Source of the DNA: a virus
Length of the DNA: 64,000 bases
Virus record (IMG/VR): IMGVR_UViG_3300042565_001021
Span: 91,046 to 155,045 of that record
Reading direction: 5' to 3' (one strand)
Part shown: positions 14,347 through 22,268 of the stretch, piece after piece
Numbering within the stretch: position 1 is the stretch's first letter
Layout: every line of letters starts with the position of its first letter
The notes under the pieces: generated by a model
Seen by the model: the letters and a program-made list of their open reading frames with translations, nothing else
Databases searched by the model: none
Told to the model about the DNA's origin: nothing
Program-made: the position numbers and the translations under genes

Positions 14347-14964
14347 ATGTATATTTATACTTCAGAACAAGTAAGACCATATGTTTATATGGGAATTCAT
14401 AAAGTAACCGGTGAGATTTACATAGGTTATCGTGAAGCAAACTCAACTCCGTCACACCTTGATATCTTCGAATATCGGACTTCGTCTAAGATAGTTAAAC
14501 CGAAGTTTGATGATTATACCTGGTATATAGTAGCAGAGTTCATAACAGGTGATGCGGCTTATGACTTTGAACAACAATTGATATTTGAAAATTGGGATAG
14601 TCCTCTTCTGTTAAACAGAAGCTGTCAATTTGGTCATCAGAAAAGATTTAAGTGTTCAAATAAAGGAAGAAAACAATCAGACAGTCATATCGCAAAGCTG
14701 ACTGAGATTCGTAAAAATAGGACACTTCCGGCTGATTTCGGCGCAAAGGTCTCGGCTGGTCTCAAAGGAAAACCGAAATCCGAAGAGCATAAGATAAAAA
14801 CAGGTAATGCCTTTCGAGGGATCCCTCGAACTGAAGAAACTAAGCAAAAAATTAAAGAGAAAAGAGCTCTTCAGGTAATAACACATGAATCAAGAATTAA
14901 AGCCGCAGCGACCCGAGCAAGAAACTTAGCATTGAAAAGTCAACCAAAAGAAATGGGCCCATAA
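14347..14964 (+). CDS. GIY-YIG homing endonuclease
   Basis: The GIY-YIG domain opens with PYVYMGIHKVTGEIYIGYREAN, followed by a region with E-F and the Glu of FEQQLIFENW. The C-terminal half is basic with NUMOD-like segments (SDSHIAKLTEIRK, SEEHKIKTGNAF, TEETKQKIKEK). AAGGAG lies ten bases before the ATG. It stands alone on the plus strand between two minus-strand genes, as expected for a mobile free-standing endonuclease. Confidence 0.9.
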   Translation: MYIYTSEQVRPYVYMGIHKVTGEIYIGYREANSTPSHLDIFEYRTSSKIVKPKFDDYTWYIVAEFITGDAAYDFEQQLIFENWDSPLLLNRSCQFGHQKRFKCSNKGRKQSDSHIAKLTEIRKNRTLPADFGAKVSAGLKGKPKSEEHKIKTGNAFRGIPRTEETKQKIKEKRALQVITHESRIKAAATRARNLALKSQPKEMGP

Positions 14965-14974
14965 AGAGCCCATT
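14952..14974 (-). terminator. Intrinsic terminator of the 14999 gene
   Basis: AATGGGC (14952-14958) and GCCCATT (14968-14974) form a 7-bp stem. On the minus strand it is followed by TCTTTTGG. It lies inside the last codons and stop region of the plus-strand endonuclease gene. Confidence 0.65.
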
Positions 14975-14998
14975 GCTTGGGAGGTGCGTTGTTGCTTA

Positions 14999-15217
14999 TT
15001 AGGCTGCGATTTTCCAGTTCTTCTGAACTTCGGCTGTGATCTTATCAAAGCCCGAAGCGTAAATGTCAGCTAGGTTACACTGAAGGTTGATTGCTTGCGC
15101 AAGTGCGTCCTTCACTTCAACGTTAGGAACATAGCTAAGGCCTAGCGTTGCGACACGGCGGGATTGCTCGATCATTTCTGCTGCGGTCATAGTTGCGATT
15201 TTTGTAATATCAAACAT
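14999..15217 (-). CDS. Small helical protein, phasin-like
   Basis: The 72-residue protein (MFDITKIATMTAAEMIEQ) is almost all amphipathic helix, with a short Pro-containing turn near residue 30, and resembles a short phasin-like segment. AAAGGAG lies upstream and a terminator follows. With the small gene before it, it forms a two-gene transcript below a large palindrome that contains a late promoter. Role unknown. Confidence 0.6.
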   Translation of the reverse strand: MFDITKIATMTAAEMIEQSRRVATLGLSYVPNVEVKDALAQAINLQCNLADIYASGFDKITAEVQKNWKIAA

Positions 15218-15235
15218 TTGTAAATCTCCTTTTAG

Positions 15236-15325
15236 TTAGATGTAGTAGCATTCTGCGAACCTACGGGTGGATCGACTATCAAACTTTGACAGCCAAACCA
15301 AAAGCTTCTCAATACGGTTATACAT
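15236..15325 (-). CDS. Very small protein, 29 residues
   Basis: ATG at 15325 has AGGAG at ideal distance (AGGAGTTACAAAATG). The product MYNRIEKLLVWLSKFDSRST is amphipathic and basic and ends ECYYI. Its position directly below the palindromic late promoter and above the 14999 gene suggests translation. It is below common length cut-offs, so it could also be a leader peptide. Confidence 0.5.
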   Translation of the reverse strand: MYNRIEKLLVWLSKFDSRSTRRFAECYYI

Positions 15326-15336
15326 TTTGTAACTCC

Positions 15337-15384
15337 TATGCTGTGGTGCACAATATTATTTAGCTTTTTGTGCACCACAGCATA
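15337..15384 (-). promoter_or_regulatory. 17-bp palindrome with late promoter in its loop
   Basis: Perfect arms at 15337-15353 and 15368-15384 (core GCTGTGGTGCAC / GTGCACCACAGC) enclose a 14-base loop. The loop carries GCTAAATA on the minus strand (15357-15364). No U-run follows, so it is not a standard terminator. The ribosome site AGGAG begins at the foot of the stem. Confidence 0.8.
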
Positions 15385-15413
15385 TTTTTGCTACCGTTTT
15401 TGAAGGATTTTGA

Positions 15414-16427
15414 TTAGCTAACCAGCGGGCCGTCGACCCACCTTGCCCCCCCGAGCGAAACCCAAAAGATCGGGTGCCCAATTTGCGGGTTGCTGTTGAA
15501 CAGGATTAGCCCAGGTTTTTCGTTATGTGTTGGGCGGGTTGCTGTGCTACCGATTTGAGTGTCCCCTACATTGAGGCGATCCACGGTTACTGAGCCATCT
15601 ATTTCTAAGGTCAAGTTTTCTTTGTTATTTGCGCTTAAAACTACTCGTTGCTCGCGTAAAGAGCCTACAACCGAGACGTCTTTTCGCAGTTTTCGCACCG
15701 TAACTTCACAGCCGTCGTCCCAGACTGATAGAGCACAAGACGGTTCTTCTGTGTTAATTCCAACTCGTCCATTCTGGACATAAAGAGAGTTATTTGCTAA
15801 AGACGTTGCTCCGCGCACAATTAATTCGCGTAGCTCTCCTAAACGTTGTAAGTTTGAATCGGTAATAGAACGGCCGATCCTGTTTCCAACTATAACTTCT
15901 TTACCGTTTAATGTAAGTTTAGAAGTGTCGATTCCTTCTTTTTGGACCTGATCAAATAACAGGTTAGCATACTGTAAGAAGAACTCTTTATCCATCGATA
16001 ACTTTAGCAAGCCCGCGGCGTGTTGGACTAGGTCTTTGTAAAACGGTGAGTCAGATGGGATTTCGCCAGTTAGGATTAAGTCTCCATCGACTGTTAGGTT
16101 GCCCTTAACTTCGACACTAGATACTACCAGGTTATTTTCTACTACTGTGTTATCGTCGAGAATAGTTATACGGCAGTCAGTGGCATCGTCTTGAATTCCT
16201 GTACTACCAAAGTTCTTAATAATCCCGCCAATGATACGATCGCCGGATAGCATCACTGAGTCTAGTTTAACGAGCCTTGAAACTTCTTTTACAACAGTTT
16301 CGTTCAGATCAATTTGACCAAGCTTACGCATCACGTCAGCTTGTACTTGTTTTGCTATTTGTTCTTGTAGCTTAGTTACAAACGATCCGGTTAGTTCGGC
16401 GGCGATTTCGTCTATTTTAGAACTCAC
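15414..16427 (-). CDS. Tail fibre or baseplate-associated structural protein
   Basis: The 337-residue protein has a helical N-terminus (about 1-55), a beta-rich repeat region (NTVVENNLVVSSVEVKGNLTVDGDLILTG near 95-125) and the fibre signature YVQNGRVGINTEEPSCALSV, seen in many trimeric fibre and chaperone-adjacent domains. The end SLGGARWVDGPLVS resembles fibre tips. The start overlaps the next gene by four bases. Confidence 0.75.
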   Translation of the reverse strand: MSSKIDEIAAELTGSFVTKLQEQIAKQVQADVMRKLGQIDLNETVVKEVSRLVKLDSVMLSGDRIIGGIIKNFGSTGIQDDATDCRITILDDNTVVENNLVVSSVEVKGNLTVDGDLILTGEIPSDSPFYKDLVQHAAGLLKLSMDKEFFLQYANLLFDQVQKEGIDTSKLTLNGKEVIVGNRIGRSITDSNLQRLGELRELIVRGATSLANNSLYVQNGRVGINTEEPSCALSVWDDGCEVTVRKLRKDVSVVGSLREQRVVLSANNKENLTLEIDGSVTVDRLNVGDTQIGSTATRPTHNEKPGLILFNSNPQIGHPIFWVSLGGARWVDGPLVS

Positions 16428-16741
16428 TGCGCTGTATCCTTGATTCTACTTTCTATAATTTCGTAAAAGGAATCTAGCTCGCCACCAAACTTTCCTTTAA
16501 GGTGCGCAATGCCTTCTGCGACAGTAACGTAATCTTGTCTATTCCAAGCGTCAACTAGTGCCTGATGAATGCGAGAATAACGCTCTATGTCAGGCATCTC
16601 TCCTAACGCAATAGCTTCTGCTGGTACTACGCAGAATGCTGTTACTGGATCTCTATCCTCGACTTGGAAGGTTTCAAGTTCTAAAACACTGTGTCGGTTT
16701 CTTAGCTCTTCAGCTACATCTCTACCAAATATAATATGCAT
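16424..16741 (-). CDS. Conserved small protein next to fibre gene
   Basis: A 105-residue protein (MHIIFGRDVAEELRNRHSVLELETF) of a type I associate with tail fibre genes in marine T4-like phages; no function known. AATAAATA lies five bases before the ATG, so late RNA would start at or near the start codon. It is followed by the fibre gene with an overlap. Confidence 0.6.
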   Translation of the reverse strand: MHIIFGRDVAEELRNRHSVLELETFQVEDRDPVTAFCVVPAEAIALGEMPDIERYSRIHQALVDAWNRQDYVTVAEGIAHLKGKFGGELDSFYEIIESRIKDTAQ

Positions 16742-16746
16742 ACAAC

Positions 16747-16754
16747 TATTTATT
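16747..16754 (-). promoter_or_regulatory. Late promoter, leaderless start
   Basis: Minus strand AATAAATA, five bases before ATG 16741, with no ribosome binding site. Confidence 0.6.
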
Positions 16755-17341
16755 CACTGTTTCAGCTGCTGAAATTTTTCCATAAACAGTTTGTAAGAGG
16801 TAAGGGAATCGAGCGGAGCATTAAAGCTCTGTAGTCGCTCTAAGGAAACTTCGGGCATGTCTGGCCAATGCTTGCCACGACTTGGCATGAACGCATGGGC
16901 TTCAATCTTTTGTGCTATCTTGTCGGCTTTCTTAATAAGAGCCTCTTCTTCGGGCGTTGGAGGTTCTAAGGTCATAGCCTTGTAAACGGCAGTCATCAGC
17001 CCGGCTTCAATCTGCTTAATAATAGGTCGAAGCTTAGGAATGCGTTTCACTGGGCTTGGCCAGTCCCCAGTGTAAATCTCTGCTGCGTCGTGTAACAATG
17101 CCAGCAATATAACTCGGGCTGAATCTTTAGTCAATCCGTAATACCGGTCATGCTCAAGTAACGCGGCAACCTCGTCGGCAACAAACATTGAGTGTTGGGC
17201 AACATTATACGCGACTACAGTGATTGTATGACCACAGAACCGAGGCATGCGCGATAGTCCCCAGGCGATATCCTCGATATTAATTGTGCTTGGGTCAGGG
17301 TTCTCTAAGTCGACGAGTTGCCCCGTTACTGTTTCAAGCAT
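16754..17341 (-). CDS. HD-domain phosphohydrolase (YfbR-like)
   Basis: The metal-binding signature is visible: His50 in AQHS, His84-Asp85 in LLHDAAE, and a later Asp in KKADKIAQKIEAHAF. The spacing matches YfbR-like 5'-deoxynucleotidases and related HD phosphohydrolases (195 residues, usual length about 190-200). It probably removes phosphate from deoxynucleoside monophosphates, which would fit the phage's own ribonucleotide reductase in nucleotide turnover. Confidence 0.85.
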   Translation of the reverse strand: MLETVTGQLVDLENPDPSTINIEDIAWGLSRMPRFCGHTITVVAYNVAQHSMFVADEVAALLEHDRYYGLTKDSARVILLALLHDAAEIYTGDWPSPVKRIPKLRPIIKQIEAGLMTAVYKAMTLEPPTPEEEALIKKADKIAQKIEAHAFMPSRGKHWPDMPEVSLERLQSFNAPLDSLTSYKLFMEKFQQLKQ

Positions 17342-17342
17342 A

Positions 17343-17831
17343 TCATCTAGCCAAGCCGCAAGATTTTATCATAGTGATTAGCTGATGTGTCGGAGTGTCT
17401 GCTCCATACGTAATAACTTCGTATTTGCCTTCTTCGTTATAGTAGAAGGCATCCTCAGGACTAAAGCCTGCCTCGGCTAAATCTGTTTTAACCGCAGTTT
17501 TGTAATCCATTGCTCCCCAAATGCGCTCCGGCAGGACGATCCCGCAACAAGTGACCAACCCATTTAACGAGTCGGCGTCTTCAGCAAACGACCCTGTTGG
17601 GAATTCTCTCTCGAGGGTTAGCCTGGCAAGTTTCTCTAGGATGTCTACGCTTGCGCCACCGTTTAAGATGATAAGTGTCTTGTCTTTAGTTGCCCATTCG
17701 TGTAACATAGTTTTCTGCGTATCAGTCTGCCAATTGTCAGTAAACATGTTAGCGACTAAGTGAGCAGTCTGTACGCCTTGTTGAATAGACGACAGGTAAA
17801 AGTTTACGAACGAGTATAGTCGGTAGTTCAT
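17343..17831 (-). CDS. Unknown protein, possibly PTH2-like
   Basis: ATG 17831 overlaps the exonuclease stop by ATGA. The 162-residue product has GVQTAHLVANMF and then LHEWATKDKTLIILNGGA, which recall the A-Q-x-A-H helix and following strand of peptidyl-tRNA hydrolase 2. The match is loose and the Cys-rich middle (TCCGIV) is not typical. I give the fold as a guess only. Confidence 0.55.
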   Translation of the reverse strand: MNYRLYSFVNFYLSSIQQGVQTAHLVANMFTDNWQTDTQKTMLHEWATKDKTLIILNGGASVDILEKLARLTLEREFPTGSFAEDADSLNGLVTCCGIVLPERIWGAMDYKTAVKTDLAEAGFSPEDAFYYNEEGKYEVITYGADTPTHQLITMIKSCGLAR

Positions 17832-18361
17832 TTCTTCTTTACCCCGCATTGTTTGTAGATTGCCTGAACGCCTTTTGCTTGCGAATAGGCATCAGCTAAC
17901 GCATTGTGCGCTTGAGAGTTGCTTGTCTTGAAGGAATAGTCGCCCATGTCGCCTACTGTGCGGCTGTCACGGATTCTCCAGTATTCCCACGGACACGGCT
18001 TGCCAAGCTGCTTATACATGTGCTGAAGAATAAGGATGTCGAACAAAGGTCCTTGTGCCCAAATCTTGTCAGCACCTACAATGTAGCGGCTAATCTGATT
18101 AGTGAACTCATCCATACTGATCCGGCCGTCCTCCCCCATGGCTTCATCTTGTGCGGCTTGTGGCTGTCGCATCCACCAGTCCATTGTGCTCGGATCAACG
18201 ACCCGGCCGCGTTCAGTTTGCTCTTCTACGTCGACGCGGATATATAACGGCATGTTCGGTTCCGCATCGCTGTACGGATCAAACTTTACCGCACCGAAGG
18301 TGAGAACTACTGCGTCCTCACCTGTTGCGCAGGTTTCAAGGTCTAACATGAGTTGAGCCAT
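17828..18361 (-). CDS. dexA: DnaQ-like 3'-5' exonuclease (DexA-like)
   Basis: The DEDDh motifs are clear: D7-x-E9 in MLDLETCATG, the second Asp in GPLFDILIL and A-H-N-A-L-x-D near the end. The segment PSTMDWWMRQ matches PSTIEWWKNQ-like sequence of T4 DexA. At 177 residues it is shorter than T4 DexA (227). Exonuclease A degrades single-stranded DNA. The same fold also occurs in small RNA exonucleases, so the substrate is uncertain. Confidence 0.85.
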   Translation of the reverse strand: MAQLMLDLETCATGEDAVVLTFGAVKFDPYSDAEPNMPLYIRVDVEEQTERGRVVDPSTMDWWMRQPQAAQDEAMGEDGRISMDEFTNQISRYIVGADKIWAQGPLFDILILQHMYKQLGKPCPWEYWRIRDSRTVGDMGDYSFKTSNSQAHNALADAYSQAKGVQAIYKQCGVKKK

Positions 18362-18362
18362 C

Positions 18363-18674
18363 TTAGATTACCGGCTCCAATCTCACCAAAAGTGGAAATC
18401 CATTGTTGCGAGCAAGCATCGTTACTTCAACGCCTTTTTGCTCTGCTAGCTCATACGGCAGAACAGCAACTACAGCAGATCCGTCAACGTGGATCTTTTC
18501 GCAAATATCAGCGGCTGACTCTGGAGAATGATCGAATACCTCGACCAGGCTCATAACTACGAATTCCATTGTCGTAGTTTCGTCGTTGATGTAGATGACG
18601 TTAAACAAGGGAGGCGGCTTTAAATCTAGCTTCGGCTTAATTTTTTCTTTAATTCCAATGTCGGCGTGTGCCAT
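18363..18674 (-). CDS. clpS: ClpS adaptor protein
   Basis: The 103-residue protein matches ClpS: PPLFNVIYINDETTTMEFVV, with N30-D31 that bind the alpha-amino group of N-degrons, then F47, H62 in KIHVDG, and the end PLLVRLEPVI. ClpS delivers proteins with destabilising N-terminal residues to ClpA-ClpP. Together with ClpP at 2963 it suggests phage control over the N-degron route of the host. Confidence 0.9.
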   Translation of the reverse strand: MAHADIGIKEKIKPKLDLKPPPLFNVIYINDETTTMEFVVMSLVEVFDHSPESAADICEKIHVDGSAVVAVLPYELAEQKGVEVTMLARNNGFPLLVRLEPVI

Positions 18675-18705
18675 TTTGTGTTACCTGTTTTGTGAGGTGA
18701 AGGTA

Positions 18706-18945
18706 TTACAGTATGCTACAGATAAGGCGTAAAGCTTTGACTGCGGTTTCAAGGAGCCGCTTCTGCGCGTCTGTCTCGGCTGCGTCTTGGAGCTTTTTTA
18801 AGTCTAGCAGTTGATCGCTTAGGTTCTTGAATTCTTCTTCGTTAATCTGATTAGAGTTCAGTAGCGTCTTGTATCTGCTAACTCGAGCAGCGAGCTCTGC
18901 CACTTGTCTGTCTTCGTGGTTTAGAAGTTCGTTAAGGTTCATCAT
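18706..18945 (-). CDS. Small helical protein
   Basis: ATG 18945 follows the upstream stop by one base, giving 79 residues (MMNLNELLNHEDRQVAELAA). Long helices rich in Leu, Glu and Lys suggest a coiled coil. It ends LRLICSIL. No family recognised. Confidence 0.55.
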   Translation of the reverse strand: MMNLNELLNHEDRQVAELAARVSRYKTLLNSNQINEEEFKNLSDQLLDLKKLQDAAETDAQKRLLETAVKALRLICSIL

Positions 18946-18946
18946 T

Positions 18947-19333
18947 TTAATTGTGACTCCTTGCTCCGAGAGCATATAGAATAGTGCTGGCTGCGGTTCT
19001 CATGTTCTCAGCTGACTCTTTACAATAAACTACGCTGCCGCCTACCTTAAATCGCAACACCAAGCCTGCCATAGTCGAAGCGAACTCTTTTGATACTTCG
19101 TCTGGACGATGACCTGCGTAGATAACCGCAGTGTTCGACAGTTGCCGCATTACTTCGTGCTCTGCTCGTTCCTTGTTAGTATCTCCGCAAGCACCGTTGA
19201 GCTTAACTGCGCGATCAGACATAGACACATAGGTCATGTATTCTTGGTTGTCGAACCTAGCAGTAAATGCTCCACACCCTGCCAGGGCAGTAACTACGGC
19301 CATAGCCGTAAGTAACTTGATATATGGTTTCAC
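18947..19333 (-). CDS. Lipoprotein
   Basis: Residues 1-20 form a signal with lipobox L-A-G-C (AVVTALAGCGAF), so the protein would be lipidated at Cys20. The mature 109 residues have two further Cys. It is the first gene behind the promoter at 19353. An early lipoprotein is often involved in superinfection exclusion; this is inference. Confidence 0.7.
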   Translation of the reverse strand: MKPYIKLLTAMAVVTALAGCGAFTARFDNQEYMTYVSMSDRAVKLNGACGDTNKERAEHEVMRQLSNTAVIYAGHRPDEVSKEFASTMAGLVLRFKVGGSVVYCKESAENMRTAASTILYALGARSHN

Positions 19334-19352
19334 CTAATTCTCCTTATATAAC

Positions 19353-19381
19353 ATACTACGGGATTTGCCGTAGTAAGTCAA
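19353..19381 (-). promoter_or_regulatory. Early promoter with palindromic spacer
   Basis: Minus strand TTGACT (19376-19381), 17 bases, TAGTAT (19353-19358). An 8-bp inverted repeat TACTACGG/CCGTAGTA (19354-19375) fills the spacer and overlaps the -10 box, so it may be an operator. Confidence 0.6.
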
Positions 19382-19408
19382 TCTTTTTGGTTAATATTTC
19401 TGTTTTGG

Positions 19409-19996
19409 TTATATCTCTTCAAACAAGGTCTCAGCATACCAAACCCACCCTTGGCCACGATTATTTACATCTTCTGAAAAGTAATTCTTACCTGGACCCA
19501 ACTTAGTTGATTCGAACATGTAACATAAGTCTGGATCATTGATCGGCTCTACTAGCTTGGTCTTTTCTCCAGTTATCTTATTCAATACAGACGGAGTAGC
19601 CATTCCATATTTTCCTAACGAATTGATTAACTCTTGCCCTCCGGCGAAAATAGCTCCATCTGCTATAACTGGATCCTTAGCAAATTCTTTAACTGCGTAG
19701 AGTAACCATTTAATCGCTGAAGTTTTTCTAAAGGTTGGAACTATGTAAATTAGATCAATATGAGAATAAATGTTGCCTAGTAGCCTGTCTCGACTAATCT
19801 TAACAAACCCTATTAACAATGCCTGATCTTTTTTAAGAATCAAGTATTTGTCTTTTTCCCAAAGCGATAATGTTTCTGAGACCTCAGTTATTTTTACAGC
19901 ATCGTCTATCTCGGCATTGATGAACTGATGATCTACTTTATCATCTGGAAATTCCCCGAACTGCGTTGCTTCGGGCGTAAACTCATTCGACTTCAT
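19409..19996 (-). CDS. Leader-bearing GNAT-like protein
   Basis: It opens MKSNEFTPEA, a variant of the leader. Residues 78-103 (SHIDLIYIVPTFRKTSAIKWLLYAV) resemble GNAT beta4-alpha3, but the usual Q/R-x-x-G-x-G/A loop is degenerate (FRKTSA). The last third has a Trp-rich tail (QGWVWYAETLFEEI). It lies next to the bS21 gene, with the start sharing one base with that gene's stop. Activity uncertain. Confidence 0.6.
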   Translation of the reverse strand: MKSNEFTPEATQFGEFPDDKVDHQFINAEIDDAVKITEVSETLSLWEKDKYLILKKDQALLIGFVKISRDRLLGNIYSHIDLIYIVPTFRKTSAIKWLLYAVKEFAKDPVIADGAIFAGGQELINSLGKYGMATPSVLNKITGEKTKLVEPINDPDLCYMFESTKLGPGKNYFSEDVNNRGQGWVWYAETLFEEI

Positions 19997-20241
19997 TAAT
20001 ATTTCTGTTTTGGTAAAGAATCGCCTGCCAACTTACGTTCCCAACGCTTCTTAGCTTGGCTAGCAGCCCGCTTTCTTTTGGTCGTCGGTTTTTCGTAAGA
20101 CTCGCGCTCGCGCAGTTCAATCATTAAACCGCTGTCTTGTATCTTGTTTCTAAACTTGCGCATTGCTGCTTCAAACTTGCCTTCAGCGACATACACCTTC
20201 GATCCTGGCGCCATCGGCGGCACATAGTTATTTTGAGACAT
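19996..20241 (-). CDS. rpsU: Ribosomal protein bS21 homologue
   Basis: The 81-residue protein matches bS21: SKVYVAEGKFEAAMRKFRNKI, GLMIELRERESYEKPTTKRKR and the basic tail AKKRWERKL. bS21 sits on the 30S platform near the anti-Shine-Dalgarno sequence. Phage copies are known in some large phages and are thought to replace the host protein and bias translation. It overlaps the upstream gene by 14 bases. Confidence 0.9.
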   Translation of the reverse strand: MSQNNYVPPMAPGSKVYVAEGKFEAAMRKFRNKIQDSGLMIELRERESYEKPTTKRKRAASQAKKRWERKLAGDSLPKQKY

Positions 20242-20611
20242 TCTTATCCTTTAAGGTAAATTGCGCGAAAAAATCTATCGGCTTTTCAATTTTGTTATTA
20301 TTCATTATAAACTTCTTTTGACCATAATAAAAGTTTTTTGGGTTAACTACTAGCCGGTCTTTTATCTCGCTGCAAACAGTATTTACGGTGTTCACTATAA
20401 CCGTGTTAGATTTCTCAACCACTTTGTTTAGCCATTCTTCGTCGTTCATCTCTGCCCGATAAAGATACACGTTGAACTGGCGTTCCGAATACTGTAAGAA
20501 AAGTGCTAAGTCGTCAACTTCTTCCAATGTAGGGTCGATGACGACTACACTATACGCTCGTCCTTTTACAACATCAGGTGGAGTAACTAATTTACTTAGG
20601 CGTTTGTTCAT
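20228..20611 (-). CDS. Unknown protein
   Basis: A 127-residue protein with a Rossmann-like opening (YSVVVIDPTLEEVDDLALFLQYSERQFNVYLYRAE) and a C-terminal NNNKIEKPIDFFAQF segment. It lies between the membrane protein and bS21 genes, overlapping both. I recognise no family. Confidence 0.6.
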   Translation of the reverse strand: MNKRLSKLVTPPDVVKGRAYSVVVIDPTLEEVDDLALFLQYSERQFNVYLYRAEMNDEEWLNKVVEKSNTVIVNTVNTVCSEIKDRLVVNPKNFYYGQKKFIMNNNKIEKPIDFFAQFTLKDKNVSK

Positions 20612-22241
20612 TTAAATACGCTGCGATCTGATCTTGTTCAGTTTGACTAAGATCGTCAATGTCGTACTCTCCGCTTTCGACTTTAGAAAGCAAAAGCTTG
20701 ATATACTCTTTATCGTAAGCATAAGTGTCAGTAACGTTTTTATCAACCTGGAACCAGTTTTCACCGCTCCATTTAAATAATGTGCTAGGAACCATATCAA
20801 CACGCAAGAACAAGTCTCCGGCCTCAGGATCTTTCGGGAATGTTACTCCAAAGTGGGCATTACCTCCCTTAGGGAAATTTTCAGGTAATCCTTCTAACGG
20901 TGGAAGAACTATTTTATGCTTTGCTGGAAACTGCGGCAGTGGCTGAGGATCCGCACTTACAGTAAGGCTGGTCACCTCGGGCGTTTGTTCGTCTGTCGGG
21001 AGCGTTTCCAGCAAATTCGCTGCGTTGTTTTGAATAATAGCCGAAATCTCTTTACTTTCTCCAGGTTGTTCAAGGATAAGCTCTACTGCTTTTTCTAAAT
21101 CTCCGTTAAGACGCGCAATTTCTGCGTCACGAGCTGCTATTGCTTCCTCGGCCTTTTGCTGCTCTACTGCCTGTTCAGCAGCAATCTGAATAATCTCTGC
21201 TTGCCGGGCCTGCTCTGCCTCTGCGGCACACTCGGCTCGGGTTGCTGCGATTGCTTCTTCAACAAGCTTTAGCATCTCATCTTCGGATGGGGAAGGAATA
21301 GGTTCCGGTGGTAGCATGAGAGCAACAGGAACAGAATCCGCCTGAGCCTGTAATGCTGCTAGCTCTGCTGCCTCTTTTGTTTCTTCGATCTGCTCAATTA
21401 TTTCGTCGTGCTTCTTTTTACGCCTATCAAGCTTAGACCAGTCAATAGACGAGGTTGCTGCTAGGATTAGAACAATGGCAAGTGGATCAAACACAAACAC
21501 AATGATTATGATTACCCACCGAACGGCCGATTCTAATAGATTATGATCAGGGTTGTCGCCGTAAATTAGCGCAGCCACGTACCTAATAGGCCCGACCTCC
21601 GCTTCTACTTTACGGAACTGACTTGCGACTGGCGCTCGTTCTTCTTGTAGTTTCGTGATTGTCTTTTGCGCGGCATCAATGTCTTTCTGTAATGCTGCGC
21701 GTTCTTTAGCTTGCGACCTGCGCAAGTTAGCTGACCTAGTAGCACCGGTGTCATCGGTCGTTCTGGCCATTGTTTGATCAACTGCGCTGTCAAGCTGAAC
21801 TAGTGCCTTACGCGCCGAGGCGATGTTGTCTTTTTGTGTTAGTATCTTCTCATCGTATAACGCAACTTGGGCCTGTATGTCACCAGACGGCACAGCTTGT
21901 TCTAAGTGGGCTTTTGAAAGGAATCCGAAGATACCCATTGAGGTAATGAACATCAACACGCCAACAGCAACCGTTAGATAGGATTTGATTTTCCAATCGG
22001 CACGTGACCAGTTGTAGTGTAACCAAACTGTAGAAACAACTTTGCCGAGTTCTAATGCTATTCCCATAACGATAATAGGAATAACAGCCGCGGCAAAGAT
22101 TGCTGTGAGACCGACTACTGAATACCAAGCGGCAATGAAAGATATCGAAAGAGCCGTTAAAAGAGTTATAAGACCTAGAATCAAAAGTAATGCTCCAAAA
22201 AAGATAAATAATAGTGCAGTTCGCGATACGCAAATATCCAA
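20592..22241 (-). CDS. Multi-span membrane protein with coiled coil
   Basis: Of 549 residues, the N-terminal 115 hold three or four membrane spans. Coiled coil follows at about 125-215, one more span near 238-258 (VRWVIIIIVFVFDPLAIVLILA), then a long Ala/Glu-rich coiled coil and a Pro-rich, negatively charged tail. This plan is conserved in large T4-like phages, role unknown. The annotated start (TTG 22241) lies inside the leader and promoter of the neighbouring endonuclease, so the true N-terminus may have been altered by that insertion. Confidence 0.75.
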   Translation of the reverse strand: MDICVSRTALLFIFFGALLLILGLITLLTALSISFIAAWYSVVGLTAIFAAAVIPIIVMGIALELGKVVSTVWLHYNWSRADWKIKSYLTVAVGVLMFITSMGIFGFLSKAHLEQAVPSGDIQAQVALYDEKILTQKDNIASARKALVQLDSAVDQTMARTTDDTGATRSANLRRSQAKERAALQKDIDAAQKTITKLQEERAPVASQFRKVEAEVGPIRYVAALIYGDNPDHNLLESAVRWVIIIIVFVFDPLAIVLILAATSSIDWSKLDRRKKKHDEIIEQIEETKEAAELAALQAQADSVPVALMLPPEPIPSPSEDEMLKLVEEAIAATRAECAAEAEQARQAEIIQIAAEQAVEQQKAEEAIAARDAEIARLNGDLEKAVELILEQPGESKEISAIIQNNAANLLETLPTDEQTPEVTSLTVSADPQPLPQFPAKHKIVLPPLEGLPENFPKGGNAHFGVTFPKDPEAGDLFLRVDMVPSTLFKWSGENWFQVDKNVTDTYAYDKEYIKLLLSKVESGEYDIDDLSQTEQDQIAAYLNEQTPK

Positions 22242-22245
22242 CTGC
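22203..22245 (+). promoter_or_regulatory. Late promoter and structured leader RNA, copy 3
   Basis: GATAAATA (22203-22210); outer helix GCAGTT (22216-22221) with AACTGC (22240-22245); internal loop CGC/C; inner helix GATA (22225-22228) with TATC (22235-22238), six-base loop. On the other strand it also encodes the first residues of the membrane protein. Confidence 0.8.
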
Positions 22246-22268
22246 CTTAGTCATCCTTGGGAGGATAT

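Noticed and set aside
15337-15384. Long palindrome as a terminator
   Set aside because: No U-run follows on either strand, and a late box and ribosome site flank it, so a regulatory role fits better.
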